Source: 2-12-FULL-60-19 sp041483675
GTDB lineage: Bacteria > Desulfobacterota > Binatia > UBA9968
Assembly (NCBI GenBank): GCA_041483675.1
Contig: JBGPGE010000011.1
Coordinates: forward strand, 1-64,000
Reading direction: 5' to 3'
DNA: 64,000 nucleotides
Below the pieces are notes generated by a model. It did not search any database. It was not told where the DNA came from and was given only the letters and a program-made list of their open reading frames with translations. Position numbers and translations under genes: made by a program. Below, in pieces: positions 22,912 to 32,293 of this stretch; positions within the stretch are counted from its first letter, which is position 1, and each line of letters opens with the position of its first letter.

Positions 22912-24453
22912 ATGCCGGAGAACGAAGCGCGATACACGGAAGTCATCAAACTTTTCGGCCTGGTCTTAAACCAGTATCGGCTGTACTCCGAACGCCACCC
23001 CGCCGCGCAGCTGGCGGTGCAAAATTTTCAGGCCAGACTTGAGGCGATCCTGGCGGCGGAATCCACTTTTACTCTGGGCGCCGCCGGTGGACGCCTGATC
23101 GTCAACGACCTGCCGCTGGACGCCAAACAGAACGGCACCGCCGCGTTGCTCAAGGACTGCGAGCGGTTGGCGATCGAGAGCCTGACCTTCGAGCAGGGAT
23201 CGAGCAGTGACGAGATCGTCGTTTTTTTTAAGTTGATGGCATTGCCGCCTAAGGTCCTCCAGGAGAAGGGCGGATTCCCCCAGGCCTTCGCCGCGGCGGG
23301 CTTGCAGCACGTTCGACTCGGAACGATCCGCTACCTGGCGGTCGGGGAAAACGAAACAGTGGTGGAGCACGGCGAGGAAAAAGCTCCCGCGAAGCAGCCG
23401 CGCAAAATTGAAAAAATGGACGAGGCGATCGAGCACTGTCTTACGGGCTCCTCGGACGACGTCACCTTCGACCTCGAACGGCTCGGCTACGAGCTGGAGC
23501 GAAACCCCAAAGGCGTGGCGCAGGCGATGGTGCGCCGCTCCCTGCAGATGGACATGCTGAAAATCATGGTCAAGGCGGTGGAGAGTTTTCTCGAGGAGCG
23601 GCTCGCACCGCTCTATCTCTATCAGGGGAGGGACCTGTCGCAACCGATCTACGCGCTCGTCAGGGAATTCAAGAACGCCCTGAGGGAGGTGGGAATCAAA
23701 AGAACCGGCGAACTGGTTTTTCCGCTGGAGCGCTGCGCCGATACGGCCAAAGTGGAGCTGATGGTCAAGGCCTATCGAGAGGGCGATCAACAGGCCCTGG
23801 AGAACAGCGCCAGGCTGTGCCGCAAAGACGCTCGCGAGCAGTTGAGGGACAAGCTCGCCGACCTCGGCGCCGAGGGAGCGGTTTTCGACAAGCTTTTTCC
23901 CGAGACGGTGAAACGCAAGTCTCACAAAGTCTCTGTGCCCCTCGACGAGTTGGAGGAGCTCCGCCGCATACGGGACCGCTTCGAGGAAGAGCTTGCCTTG
24001 CGAGTCGCGCAAAGGACGGAGGTTCTCGAACAGGAAAAAACCAAGGCGGTGAAAGAGAAAGAACGGATGGCGGCCATCCTCAGGCACCTCGGGCATGCGC
24101 TGGTGGTGGTGGACGTCGACGGGAAAGTGGAATTGATGAACCCGGCGACGGAGAAGCTACTCGGAATCAGAGAAGCGGACGGCAAGGGTGTCGCCCTGCG
24201 CGAGCTTTTGAAAGAGGAACATCTTTTGGTGTTGGCTAAGGATTCTCTCAACGACGATAGCCGGGACGCGATTGAAGAGATCGAAGTAACGAGCAATAAG
24301 GACGAAACCCGCCAGATGCTCCAGCGCAGCGGCGTCGTCGTCGAAACCAAAAACGGCGAGATCGTTGGGATGTTGTCGCTCTTGCGCGACAGCGCCAAAC
24401 AACAGAGACCCGCAGAGCTGAAAGCCGGACTCACGGCTGACGCTACGTGCTGA
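22912..24453 (+). CDS. PAS-domain protein with N-terminal helical domain
   Basis: A 513-residue cytoplasmic protein. The N-terminal 330 residues are helical with no recognised family (YSERHPAAQLAVQNFQARLEAIL; VFFKLMALPPKVLQEKG). Residues about 340-390 form a charged coiled coil (EELRRIRDRFEEELALRVAQRTEVLEQEK), then a PAS domain (ILRHLGHALVVVDVDGKVELMNPATEKLLG to about 480). There is no histidine kinase, GGDEF or output domain after the PAS, so it probably passes a signal by protein contact. GAGGAG precedes the ATG at 22912. It stands alone between intergenic gaps. Confidence 0.75.
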   Translation: MPENEARYTEVIKLFGLVLNQYRLYSERHPAAQLAVQNFQARLEAILAAESTFTLGAAGGRLIVNDLPLDAKQNGTAALLKDCERLAIESLTFEQGSSSDEIVVFFKLMALPPKVLQEKGGFPQAFAAAGLQHVRLGTIRYLAVGENETVVEHGEEKAPAKQPRKIEKMDEAIEHCLTGSSDDVTFDLERLGYELERNPKGVAQAMVRRSLQMDMLKIMVKAVESFLEERLAPLYLYQGRDLSQPIYALVREFKNALREVGIKRTGELVFPLERCADTAKVELMVKAYREGDQQALENSARLCRKDAREQLRDKLADLGAEGAVFDKLFPETVKRKSHKVSVPLDELEELRRIRDRFEEELALRVAQRTEVLEQEKTKAVKEKERMAAILRHLGHALVVVDVDGKVELMNPATEKLLGIREADGKGVALRELLKEEHLLVLAKDSLNDDSRDAIEEIEVTSNKDETRQMLQRSGVVVETKNGEIVGMLSLLRDSAKQQRPAELKAGLTADATC

Positions 24454-24621
24454 CGCGTAGCGTCTCTACTCGATTCCCATTTTCATCTCTCATCCCATAT
24501 CCCGCATCGCGCATCCTTCATCCTTTCTCCTTCATCCCTGTCTTTCCCCCTTGACGCCGAGGCGCGATTTCGCCTAGTTTAAAGGTGAAGCCGAGACCAT
24601 CGCTACCGAAGCATAGCAGCC

Positions 24622-25917
24622 ATGATTACCCGGGAAGAAAACGACCTGCTGACCCAAACCGGTCCCGGCGCTCCGTGCGGCGATCTGATGCGGCGCTACT
24701 GGCAGCCGGTTGCGCTGTCCGAAGAGCTGCCCGCCGGAGGCGCGCCGCGCAAGGTGAGAATCTTCAGCGAGGATTTGGTGCTGTTCCGTGACGATCAGGG
24801 CCGCCCCGGACTGTTGGGCATCCATTGCGCGCACCGGGGAACGGATCTGAGTTACGGCCGCGTCGAGGACGGCGGCCTCCGATGTCTCTACCACGGTTGG
24901 CTCTACGATATTTGCGGCAGAGTGCTTGAGCAGCCCGGCGAGCCGGGCGGCGGCGCGCACCGCGATGAGATCCGCCATCTCGCCTATCCGTGCCGGGAGG
25001 CGGGCGGAGTTATTTTCGCCTACCTGGGTCCCGGCGAGCCGCCGTTGCTGCCGAACTATGAATTTCTCACCGTGCCGGCGGAGTGCCGGACCGTCACCAA
25101 AATTTTGATCCACTGCAATTATCTGCAGGGCAACGAAGGCAACATCGACCCGGTGCACCTATCGTTTTTGCATCAGTCGCTCGCGGACGACGACCTCCCC
25201 CGGCGAAGAAGAATTGTCCAGGGCAGTGACGAGAGCGATAATTCGCTGTTGGGCAAAGACATCGCGCCGACCCTGGACGTGGAGTTGACCGACTTCGGGC
25301 TGAGGCTCTATACGACCCGCCGGTTCGGGTCGGATAAATGCTACCTGCGCGTCACCAACTTTATCTTTCCCAACGCGGGCGCCTTCGGCGGCTCGACGAT
25401 CGGCGAGGGCTATTCGGTCCACTGGCACGTGCCGATCGACGACGCGAGCCACTGGAAATATATATTCATGTTCAGCCGCGAGCGGCCGCTCAGCGACGAG
25501 CTGCGAAACTGGAGCCGCGTCGAGCAGACGGCGGATTATGCGTTAACCCGCAATGCGGCGAACCGGTATCGACAGGACCGCGACTCGATGAAGACCAAAA
25601 CCTTTACCGGCATGGGGATGAACTTCCAGGCGCACGACGCGTTCGCCACGGAGAGCCAAGGGGCGGTCGAGGACCGAACCGCGGAACATCTCGTCTCCTC
25701 GGACAAGGGCATCGTCGCGGGACGCAAGCTGCTCTTGAGCGCGATCAAAGACGTGCAGGAAGGACGCGATCCCAGGCACGTCATACGCGATCCGAAGCTG
25801 AACCATTTCCCGCATCTGGTCGTGTTTTCCGAAGTCGTCCCGGCATCGACGGATTACAAGCGGTATATGGAGCAGATGGAAGCCGGGAACCTACAGACGA
25901 TGCAGAACGGGAAGTAA
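24622..25917 (+). CDS. Rieske [2Fe-2S] aromatic ring-hydroxylating oxygenase, alpha-type
   Basis: A 431-residue phthalate-dioxygenase-like oxygenase. The Rieske site is CAHRG (Cys69, His71) plus CLYHGW (Cys88, His91). The mononuclear iron site is NIDPVHLSFLH (His179, His184, with Asp176 bridging). C-terminal residues form the catalytic domain. Such enzymes hydroxylate or demethylate aromatic acids with electrons from a separate reductase, which is not encoded nearby. A TTGACG/TAGTTT pair (24551-24580) may be its promoter. The next gene, an SBP, begins 25 bp downstream and probably brings in the substrate. Confidence 0.9.
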   Translation: MITREENDLLTQTGPGAPCGDLMRRYWQPVALSEELPAGGAPRKVRIFSEDLVLFRDDQGRPGLLGIHCAHRGTDLSYGRVEDGGLRCLYHGWLYDICGRVLEQPGEPGGGAHRDEIRHLAYPCREAGGVIFAYLGPGEPPLLPNYEFLTVPAECRTVTKILIHCNYLQGNEGNIDPVHLSFLHQSLADDDLPRRRRIVQGSDESDNSLLGKDIAPTLDVELTDFGLRLYTTRRFGSDKCYLRVTNFIFPNAGAFGGSTIGEGYSVHWHVPIDDASHWKYIFMFSRERPLSDELRNWSRVEQTADYALTRNAANRYRQDRDSMKTKTFTGMGMNFQAHDAFATESQGAVEDRTAEHLVSSDKGIVAGRKLLLSAIKDVQEGRDPRHVIRDPKLNHFPHLVVFSEVVPASTDYKRYMEQMEAGNLQTMQNGK

Positions 25918-25942
25918 GCCACAGAGGCAAAGGGAAGATAGC

Positions 25943-26920
25943 ATGCTGAGCAAACTGGCGCGCGCTGTTTTTATTTTTCTCATCCTTCCCGCGGGCGCTT
26001 TCGCGCAGGAAAATTATCTCATCGCCTATGGCGGCTTCGCCGGATTTCAGGCGCCGGTGTGGGCCGCCAGAGATCTGGGACTGTTCGCCAAATACCGCTT
26101 CAGCGGCGAGGTGGTGATGGTCCCCGGCTCGACCCGCGAGATTCAGGCGCTCGTGGGAGGGAGCGTTCACTTCGCCCAGGTCGATGCGGTCACCACCGTC
26201 AACGCCATCAATCAGGGGGCGGATATCGTCATGATCTCCGGCTCGCTCAACACCTTTCCCTTCAGCTTCGTGGCGCAAAAAGAGATCCGCAAGCCGGAAG
26301 ATCTCGCCGGAAAAAAAATCGGCATTGTGGGCTTCGGCGGCGCCAACGAGCTGGCGGTGACGCTCGCGCTCAAGGAATGGAACGTCCCGCGCCAGTCGGT
26401 CACAATCATCCAAAGCGGCACGGCTGCCACGCGCTTGGTCGCCCTCTCCGCCGGGGCGCTCGACGCCACCGTGCTCGCTTATCCCGAGGTCGGCGAAGCC
26501 GTGCGTATGGGCATGAACATGCTGGCGCACATGCGCGACATGAAGACCGCGGCGTTTCCGATGAACGTGATCGTCGTCCGCCGCTCCTTTTTGGAAAAGA
26601 ACCGCGACGCGGTGAAGCGCTTCCAGCAGGCCTACGCCGAGGCCACCCAGCAGTTTCAGACGAACAAAGAGAAGGCGCTGGCGATCCTGGCGAAGCGCAT
26701 GCAGCAGAAAAATCCCAAGGCGATCGAGGAGACCTACCAGTACGTCGCGCCCGGCTTCTCCTTCCCGACGCGCATATCGCATCAGGGGCTGCGCAACACG
26801 CTGGAGATGGCCGCGCAGCGGACTCCGGGCGCGAAGCCGGAAATTAATCTGGAAAAATTTCTCGACGAAGGCACGCTCGACGAGCTGGAGAGAGAAGGCT
26901 TCTTTAAGCGGCTGAAATAA
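25943..26920 (+). CDS. NitT/TauT-type (NMT1-like) ABC substrate-binding protein
   Basis: A 325-residue exported protein: signal peptide ending GAFAQ, then LIAYGGFAGFQAPVWAARDLGLFAKY, the standard opening of SsuA/NMT1 binding proteins. Later EIQALVGGSVHFAQVDAVTTVNA and DLAGKKIGIVGFGGANELAVTLAL follow. It would bind a small organic ligand in the periplasm. No ABC permease or ATPase gene is adjacent. It pairs with the Rieske gene (25 bp gap), which suggests an aromatic ligand. Confidence 0.85.
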   Translation: MLSKLARAVFIFLILPAGAFAQENYLIAYGGFAGFQAPVWAARDLGLFAKYRFSGEVVMVPGSTREIQALVGGSVHFAQVDAVTTVNAINQGADIVMISGSLNTFPFSFVAQKEIRKPEDLAGKKIGIVGFGGANELAVTLALKEWNVPRQSVTIIQSGTAATRLVALSAGALDATVLAYPEVGEAVRMGMNMLAHMRDMKTAAFPMNVIVVRRSFLEKNRDAVKRFQQAYAEATQQFQTNKEKALAILAKRMQQKNPKAIEETYQYVAPGFSFPTRISHQGLRNTLEMAAQRTPGAKPEINLEKFLDEGTLDELEREGFFKRLK

Positions 26921-26954
26921 AATCCTCTTTATCGACGAGAAAATACGATCTCAC

Positions 26955-27030
26955 CACGAAGCACACGAAGGCCACGAAGGATTCGTAAATTTCATAACTT
27001 TTGAACTTCGTGCTCTTTGTGACCTTCGTG
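26955..27030. repeat. CACGAAGG-rich inverted repeat
   Basis: The left arm (26955-26980, CACGAAGCACACGAAGGCC...) pairs with the right arm (27006-27030, ending TGTGACCTTCGTG) over about 25 bp. It sits between convergent genes and could serve as a two-way terminator. This word family is a common intergenic repeat in environmental genomes. Confidence 0.6.
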
Positions 27031-27052
27031 ATGCAATCTTGGTTTCTACTCC

Positions 27053-27418
27053 CTAGACGGCCCTGGGACGCTTGGCGCCGTCGGGGACGTAGAGCTCCAC
27101 GGAGACCGTGACCTTGCGGTTTTCTTTTCCCTTCAGCACCCCGACCCCGACGATCTGGCGCGTGATCTCCTCGCCGCGCTCGTTGTGCACTGTGACCACG
27201 ATGGCGTACTCGTAGCCCTCTGCAAGCGCCGACTGTTTGAGGACGCCTTCAAGTCTCAGCGGCTGGAATGCGGCCACCTGCTCGCGCGCGCCGCGCACCG
27301 CCTCGAAGCGCAGAAAGTGGCCGCAGGCAGGACAAGTCGCGGCGCTCTTAAGAATCGTGCCCTTACAATGCGGGCAGGTCCGGGTTTCCCCGCGGGCCGC
27401 GCCGCCGGGTATTTTCAT
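27053..27418 (-). CDS. Zinc-ribbon protein linked to bactofilin
   Basis: A 121-residue protein: an N-terminal zinc ribbon (CPHCKG at about 15-20, CPACGHFLRFEA at about 29-40), then a beta-rich C-terminal part (YEYAIVVTVHNERGEEITRQIVGVGV, VTVSVELYVPDG). Its ATG overlaps the bactofilin stop by four bases (27415-27418), so the pair is translationally coupled. This two-gene arrangement suggests a bactofilin partner or membrane adaptor. No enzymatic motif. Confidence 0.78.
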   Translation of the reverse strand: MKIPGGAARGETRTCPHCKGTILKSAATCPACGHFLRFEAVRGAREQVAAFQPLRLEGVLKQSALAEGYEYAIVVTVHNERGEEITRQIVGVGVLKGKENRKVTVSVELYVPDGAKRPRAV

Positions 27419-27954
27419 ACAAAGGGCCTGGCTTCACTGGGCCGGGCGTCGCTTTTCTCGGCCGGCTTCTTGGTCTCCACCCGCTTCACCTCCCTCGCCT
27501 CCTTCAGCTCTCCCTCTTCCCAGCCGAACTCGACTTTGCCGCGCATGCGCGAGCCGGCGGCCACAGTCAGCTGTTTGGCCCTCAGGTCGCCTACCAACTG
27601 GCAGGTTTCGAGGAGGTTGACTTGATTCGAGGCGTGGATGTTTCCCACCACATCGCCGCCGAGGGTGACGGTCTCGGCGCTGACCTCGCCGCTCACGTGG
27701 GCGCCCTGGTCGATGATCAGATTGCCTTTCACCCGCACGTCCCCCTTAAAGCTGCCTGCGAGGCGGACGTCCCCTTCGCCTTCGATCTTCCCTTCGATGG
27801 TCAGCCCCGCGCCGATGACCGACTCTTTCCTCGCGCCCTGCGCCGGCTGCGTATAGGAGCGCGGCGGAGTCTCCACGACGGGCGGCGATGCGCTCGGCGG
27901 CAGCGTCTCGCCGGTGATCGGGTCGATCCTCATCGATTCTTTCCACATGGCCAT
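27415..27954 (-). CDS. Bactofilin family cytoskeletal protein
   Basis: A 179-residue bactofilin (polymer-forming beta-helix). The core at about residues 45-145 shows the regular pattern SVIGAGLTIEGKIEGEGDVRLAGSFKGDV, IIDQGAHVSGEV, VTLGGDVVGNIHA, LLETCQLVGDLRA and AAGSRMRGKVEFG. Proline-rich N-terminal and charged C-terminal tails flank it. Bactofilins polymerise without nucleotide and organise cell-shape or envelope proteins. A GGGGGGAC stretch precedes the ATG. Confidence 0.9.
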   Translation of the reverse strand: MAMWKESMRIDPITGETLPPSASPPVVETPPRSYTQPAQGARKESVIGAGLTIEGKIEGEGDVRLAGSFKGDVRVKGNLIIDQGAHVSGEVSAETVTLGGDVVGNIHASNQVNLLETCQLVGDLRAKQLTVAAGSRMRGKVEFGWEEGELKEAREVKRVETKKPAEKSDARPSEARPFV

Positions 27955-28464
27955 ACAAGTCCCCCCTTTTCTCGGAAAATTTTACTGCGCCAGTCCCTGG
28001 TTAAACATACGATTCGCAGGCAAAAGGCATACCAAACCCGGAGTGCTCCTGTCAACGGCCTTAGAAGCGCGATTGCAAGCTCTCAATCGAATCAAGCTTC
28101 GCCGCTCTTTCGGTGAGTTAGACGAGCGTGAGAGAATTTCTTGGCGCAGCGATACCGAACGAGTGAGAAATCGTCCGCGAGCGCCGGCAAAGAGAAATTA
28201 CCGCGCGAATAGGAAAAATTACCGTTTTGCGCGCTCGATACCGAGCGCTTGTGACACAAAACAGAAAAGTCGCGTGCCAAGGTCGGTCACAAGCCCTAAA
28301 AATCGAGCCGTTCACCCGCCGCAGCTCCGGCTGTTTTTTGTTTTTGGGGTTGACCTCGATGCCAAAGGTGTCCTATCGTCGGGGCCGCTTCGGTTCGTCC
28401 CGCTGCGGAGTTGGGAGTAGAAGTCTGCCGCTCCGAAGGGATACGCAAAAGGAGGGTATTCCAT
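27955..28464. other. 510-bp gap between bactofilin and TAXI gene
   Basis: No coding sequence I can support. It holds a compact hairpin, GCGCTCG-ATAC-CGAGCGC (28231-28248), and a possible promoter, TTGACC (28349-28354), 18 bases, TATCGT (28373-28378), facing the TAXI gene. GAGCG/GAGAAAT words recur between 28130 and 28200. The rest shows nothing. Confidence 0.4.
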
Positions 28465-29511
28465 ATGACTCCGAGAAAGCATCGTTTCACGGCTCTCGCC
28501 GCCCGCTGGGTTTTGGTTGGGGCGGTGATCGGTCCTCAGCCTGCGCTCCTGGCCGCTAAAGTCGACTGCGGCCCGGTCACAAACACTGCGGCCGACCTGC
28601 CGCGCATCGCGGCTATCGCCACCAATCCGGCCGGGACCGGCGCTCACGCCATCGCCGCCTCGCTGGCGGCGGTGGGCAGCCAGGCCACGCCGATCTCCGT
28701 CAGAGTGCAGCCCTACAACGGCCCGAACGCGTGGATGCCGCTGCTGCAGAACGCAGAGGTGGAATTCGGCATCATGAATATTCTGGACGCCTCCATGGCC
28801 ATGAGCGGCACCGGCGGGTATGGAAAGCCTTTCCCCGCGGTCCGGGTGGTTTCCGGCGGCGTGTTTCCTTTCACCGTCGGAATTCTGGTGCGGGATAAGT
28901 CCGACATCAAGCAGTTCACCGATCTCAAAGGCAAGCGGATGGCATGGGATTACGGCGGCCATGCGATCAACCAGACCTGGGTAGAGGCGATGCTGGAGGC
29001 GAGCGGACTGAAACCCGCCGACGTCGTCCAGGTGCGCGTGTCCAATTTGAACGACGGCGTGCGGGGCGTCGCCGAAGGAAAAATCGACGCCAGCATCACG
29101 GGCATCGGCATCGCCGTGGTCGAGGAGGCCAACGCTACCGAGCCGATCCGGTTGCTGAGCATGCCGACGAGCGACGGCGCAAAGGCCGTGCTTGCCAGGT
29201 ATGGCGCCTCCGTGGTCAAGCAAGACCAAGTCACGGGCGTTAAGGGCGAGACCTACGTCGTCGGCTATCCGCTCCATCTGGTAGGCTCGACCAAGGTGAG
29301 CGAGAAGACCGTCTACACGCTGATCAAGGCATGGTGGGAGAACATGGCGGAGCTCCATACCAAGCACCCGCTCTTCAAGCAGTGGACCAAAGAGACGCAG
29401 GCGATTGTCAATTTCACAGTCCCCTATCATCCGGGGGCGATCAAGTTTTACAAGGAGATGGGCATTTGGACGGCAAAGCATGACGCTCATTTGAAACAAA
29501 TTTGCGGATAG
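28465..29511 (+). CDS. TAXI-family TRAP transporter binding protein
   Basis: A 348-residue exported protein. After a signal peptide (to about residue 30) come IAAIATNPAGTGAHAIAASLAAVGSQ, VRVQPYNGPNAWMPLLQNAEVEFGIMNILDA and DLKGKRMAWDYGGHAINQTWVEAMLEASG, all typical of TAXI solute receptors for TRAP transporters. Start at 28465 with AAAGGAGGG upstream; the codon at 28411 lies before it. The fused permease gene follows after 36 bp, giving a complete two-gene TRAP system. Confidence 0.88.
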   Translation: MTPRKHRFTALAARWVLVGAVIGPQPALLAAKVDCGPVTNTAADLPRIAAIATNPAGTGAHAIAASLAAVGSQATPISVRVQPYNGPNAWMPLLQNAEVEFGIMNILDASMAMSGTGGYGKPFPAVRVVSGGVFPFTVGILVRDKSDIKQFTDLKGKRMAWDYGGHAINQTWVEAMLEASGLKPADVVQVRVSNLNDGVRGVAEGKIDASITGIGIAVVEEANATEPIRLLSMPTSDGAKAVLARYGASVVKQDQVTGVKGETYVVGYPLHLVGSTKVSEKTVYTLIKAWWENMAELHTKHPLFKQWTKETQAIVNFTVPYHPGAIKFYKEMGIWTAKHDAHLKQICG

Positions 29512-29547
29512 AAAACCGAGCGGAGTTTACCGGTTCACAGAAACATC

Positions 29548-31536
29548 ATGGCAAATGAATCACCCACGGAAGAAACCGCGCGCTCGCGCACCTTCAGAGG
29601 GCCGTTAGGCCGGATCGCGGTTTTTCTGCTGATCGCGATCCCTACCGTGGGCGTGCTCTTCTTGCTCGACCTGCCTCAACAGTTTGGCTGGCTCATCTTT
29701 CCTGAACAGTCGGCCGGTCTCATCCTGGGCCTGGTGCTCTGCGCGACGTTTCTTTTGATCCCCGCGACTCGACGGTCGCCCTATGACCGTGTGCCCTGGT
29801 ACGACGCTCTGGCTGCGGTCGTGGGCCTCACCATCGGCCTCTATCTTTTTGTTGTCTTTCCGAAGATCGCGCACTCCATCGGCGAGATTAGTTTGGAGCG
29901 GGTGATCTTAGGCTGCTTCACCGTGCTGCTGCTGGCCGAGGCATGCCGCCGGCTCGTGGGGCTGCCATTGGTCGTGATCGTCGGCTGTTTTGTTTTTTAT
30001 GCCCTGTTTGCGGACTATTTTCCCGGCCAGCTCTACGGGCGCGCCTTGTCCGTCAGCCGCCTGTCCACTTATTTGTTCCTGGATACGAACGGCATCCTCG
30101 GCTTCCCGATCAAAGTCGCGGCGACCACGGTTTTGGTCTTCGTCGTTTTCGGACAGACCCTTTACACCACCGGCGGCGCGGGCTTTCTGAGCGACTTCGC
30201 CCTGGCGGCAGTCGGGCGGTTTCGCGGCGGACCGGCCAAGATCGCCATTGTCTCTTCGAGCCTGTTCGGGAACATCAGCGGCAGCGCCGTGGCGAACGTC
30301 GTGGTGGACGGCGCTTTCACGATTCCGATGATGAGAAAGGCGGGCTATCCCGCGCCGGTGGCCGCCGCCGTGGAGGCTGTTGCTTCCACCGGCGGACAGA
30401 TTATGCCGCCGGTCATGGGGGCGGCCGCGTTCCTCATCGCCGAATATCTCCAGATTCCCTATGCGAAAGTGGCGCTGGCGGCGCTCGTGCCGGCGATCCT
30501 CTACTACGTTGCGTTGTTCATCGAGGTCGACCTGCTGGCGGCGCGAGACGGGATTCACGGCCTGCCGCGCGAGCAGCGCCCCAGGCTGCTTCCGGTCCTG
30601 CGCGGTTCGGCGGCTTTTGTGGTTCCCCTCGCCGTGCTCATCGGTTGGATGTTCTTTCTCGGAAGACAGCCCGAAGAGGCCGGCCTCGTGGCGGTGCTCG
30701 CCGCGCTCGTAACGGGATTGCTCACGCCCGGGGTGAAGCTCGGCCTGCCCCAGCTCAAAGAGATACTGGTTACAACCGGCCGCAGCCTGCTCGATATCGT
30801 CGTTACCACGGGACTTGCCGGCGTAGTCATCGGCATCCTTCAGGTGACGGGCCTGGGCTTCAGTCTGACCTTCATGCTGCTCACGGTAGGTCAGGTGAGC
30901 GCGATCATTCTCCTGGTGCTTACCGCCATCGTCAGCATCATTCTCGGCATGGGCTTGCCCACGACCGCGGTCTATATCCTTCTGGCGGTGCTGGTCGCTC
31001 CGGGACTGGCGCAAATGGGAATCATGCCGCTGGCGGCGCATCTCTTCATCTTCTATTTCGGCATGCTCAGCATGATTACTCCTCCGGTCTGTCTCGCCGC
31101 CTACGCCGCGGCCTCGATCGGCAAGACCGATCCCATGCGAACCGGCTGGGAGGCGATGCGCCTCTGTGCTATCGCTTATATCGTGCCGTTCCTGTTTGTC
31201 TTCTCGCCAGCGTTGCTCTTGATCGGCCGCTGGCATGAAGTGGCGCTGTCGATCGTGACCGCGATCGCCGGCGCAGTTCTGTTGGGGGTCGGATTGGTGG
31301 GTTATCTGTTCCGCCCGATCGGCCCGGTCCTGCGCCTGCTATTTCTGGTCGCAGCGATCGGCTTGCTCGTTCCCATCGTAGATCACGGCGCGCACGTGAG
31401 TTTGAGCTGGGCAAGCAATGGGATCGGGCTCGCGCTGGGATCTGCGCTGGTGATTTCGGAGCGCCGCGCGCGGTCGCGCGCCCGTGGTGAGTTAAGTCGA
31501 ACCACTGTCGCGTCCGAGAAAATTGAGGCCGGATAA
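29548..31536 (+). CDS. TRAP transporter permease, fused small and large subunits
   Basis: A 662-residue membrane protein of the 4TM/12TM fused TRAP type (DctQ-DctM fusion) used with TAXI receptors. About 16-17 hydrophobic segments. DctM motifs include FGNISGSAVANVVVDGAFTIPMMRKAGYPAPVAAAVEAVASTGGQ as a continuous signature (about residues 247-290), AEYLQIPYAKVA and LGMGLPTTAVYILLAVLVAP. It uses an ion gradient to import the ligand delivered by the upstream receptor. Usual length for the family. Its GC-rich antisense frames are artefacts. Confidence 0.9.
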   Translation: MANESPTEETARSRTFRGPLGRIAVFLLIAIPTVGVLFLLDLPQQFGWLIFPEQSAGLILGLVLCATFLLIPATRRSPYDRVPWYDALAAVVGLTIGLYLFVVFPKIAHSIGEISLERVILGCFTVLLLAEACRRLVGLPLVVIVGCFVFYALFADYFPGQLYGRALSVSRLSTYLFLDTNGILGFPIKVAATTVLVFVVFGQTLYTTGGAGFLSDFALAAVGRFRGGPAKIAIVSSSLFGNISGSAVANVVVDGAFTIPMMRKAGYPAPVAAAVEAVASTGGQIMPPVMGAAAFLIAEYLQIPYAKVALAALVPAILYYVALFIEVDLLAARDGIHGLPREQRPRLLPVLRGSAAFVVPLAVLIGWMFFLGRQPEEAGLVAVLAALVTGLLTPGVKLGLPQLKEILVTTGRSLLDIVVTTGLAGVVIGILQVTGLGFSLTFMLLTVGQVSAIILLVLTAIVSIILGMGLPTTAVYILLAVLVAPGLAQMGIMPLAAHLFIFYFGMLSMITPPVCLAAYAAASIGKTDPMRTGWEAMRLCAIAYIVPFLFVFSPALLLIGRWHEVALSIVTAIAGAVLLGVGLVGYLFRPIGPVLRLLFLVAAIGLLVPIVDHGAHVSLSWASNGIGLALGSALVISERRARSRARGELSRTTVASEKIEAG

Positions 31537-31566
31537 GCGGCTCGGGACGCCTAGGATAGAGCTTCA

Positions 31567-32157
31567 GTGATATCAGGACGAGAATATCCCTTCGTTTTCA
31601 CCCCGCGGATGAAGAAGCAGATAAGCCGCCGGGCGCTTAAGATGCTGGATAAGGCGTTGCGTCGTTTTCCCGAATTGCAGAGCAGAAAAATCACCGTCGG
31701 CTACACGTCGGCGCATCTTGGCAGCGCGGTTGTGCCGCTGAGCGCCGGAGCCGCTGCGAAGTTGACGATTCGGCTCAAGGTGAGAAAGCTTACCTATAAC
31801 ACTATCGGCCACGAGCTGACCCATCTCCTCCAGGGTCTCTCCAGGGTCCGTTTGAACCGAGACAAGCGGACGGCTGATGGGAGGATGCCCGGCGGCGAGA
31901 AGCAGTGCGATATCTGGACGCTCGCGCGCAGCGGTTTATTTTGCGACGACGCGCCGACTTACATTCGCCTGCCGCGCTCCGTTCGGCAAAACTGGCGGCT
32001 CTACGCCCGATCAGTGCGCCGGCTCTGCATCGCCGCGCTGGAAAAACGGAAGACTTATCGCCTCTACATGAGCTGGCTCGAATCGCGGATCAAAGATCTC
32101 GCCCGCAGGCCGGTTACGGCGCCGAAAGCCGGAGAACAGTTGGGGCTGCCGTTTTGA
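31567..32157 (+). CDS. HELTH-motif metallopeptidase-like protein
   Basis: A 196-residue basic protein with a zinc-peptidase helix NTIGHELTHLLQGL (HExxH at about residues 80-84) and downstream EKQCDIWTLARSGLFCDDAPTYI, where an acidic residue may be the third ligand. This is reminiscent of SprT-like and other gluzincin-type proteins. No signal peptide. The frame opens with a GTG at 31567; an ATG at 31609 is an alternative. It is 30 bp after the TRAP gene but on base use looks independent. Role unknown. Confidence 0.65.
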   Translation: MISGREYPFVFTPRMKKQISRRALKMLDKALRRFPELQSRKITVGYTSAHLGSAVVPLSAGAAAKLTIRLKVRKLTYNTIGHELTHLLQGLSRVRLNRDKRTADGRMPGGEKQCDIWTLARSGLFCDDAPTYIRLPRSVRQNWRLYARSVRRLCIAALEKRKTYRLYMSWLESRIKDLARRPVTAPKAGEQLGLPF

Positions 32158-32206
32158 AATTTAGTTTGGAATCTTAAGTATCGAGCGCGTCGACGTTACT
32201 TCCCGC

Positions 32207-32265
32207 CCGCGGAGCGTTTCATTCTTTAGATGTCCTGAGGGCATCGGAATTCATACGCTCCGCGG
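32207..32265. terminator. Inverted repeat between convergent genes
   Basis: CCGCGGAGCGT (32207-32217) and ACGCTCCGCGG (32255-32265) form perfect 11-bp arms around a 37-bp loop, between the HELTH gene and the DUF2188 gene. It has no T-run, so it may be a boundary repeat rather than a terminator. Confidence 0.4.
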
Positions 32266-32293
32266 TCGGAAGACCCCAATGTTTCAGACGATC

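Noticed and set aside
22966..24096. A 376-codon antisense frame opposite the PAS gene
   Set aside because: The sense strand has a Shine-Dalgarno, coiled coil and PAS domain. The antisense product has nothing recognisable.
28231..28248. GCGCTCG hairpin as an intrinsic terminator
   Set aside because: It has a stable stem but no T-tract after it and lies far from the end of any gene.
29908..31236. Long antisense frame opposite the TRAP permease
   Set aside because: Its translation is a low-complexity His/Arg/Gln-rich string typical of the complement of membrane-protein codons.
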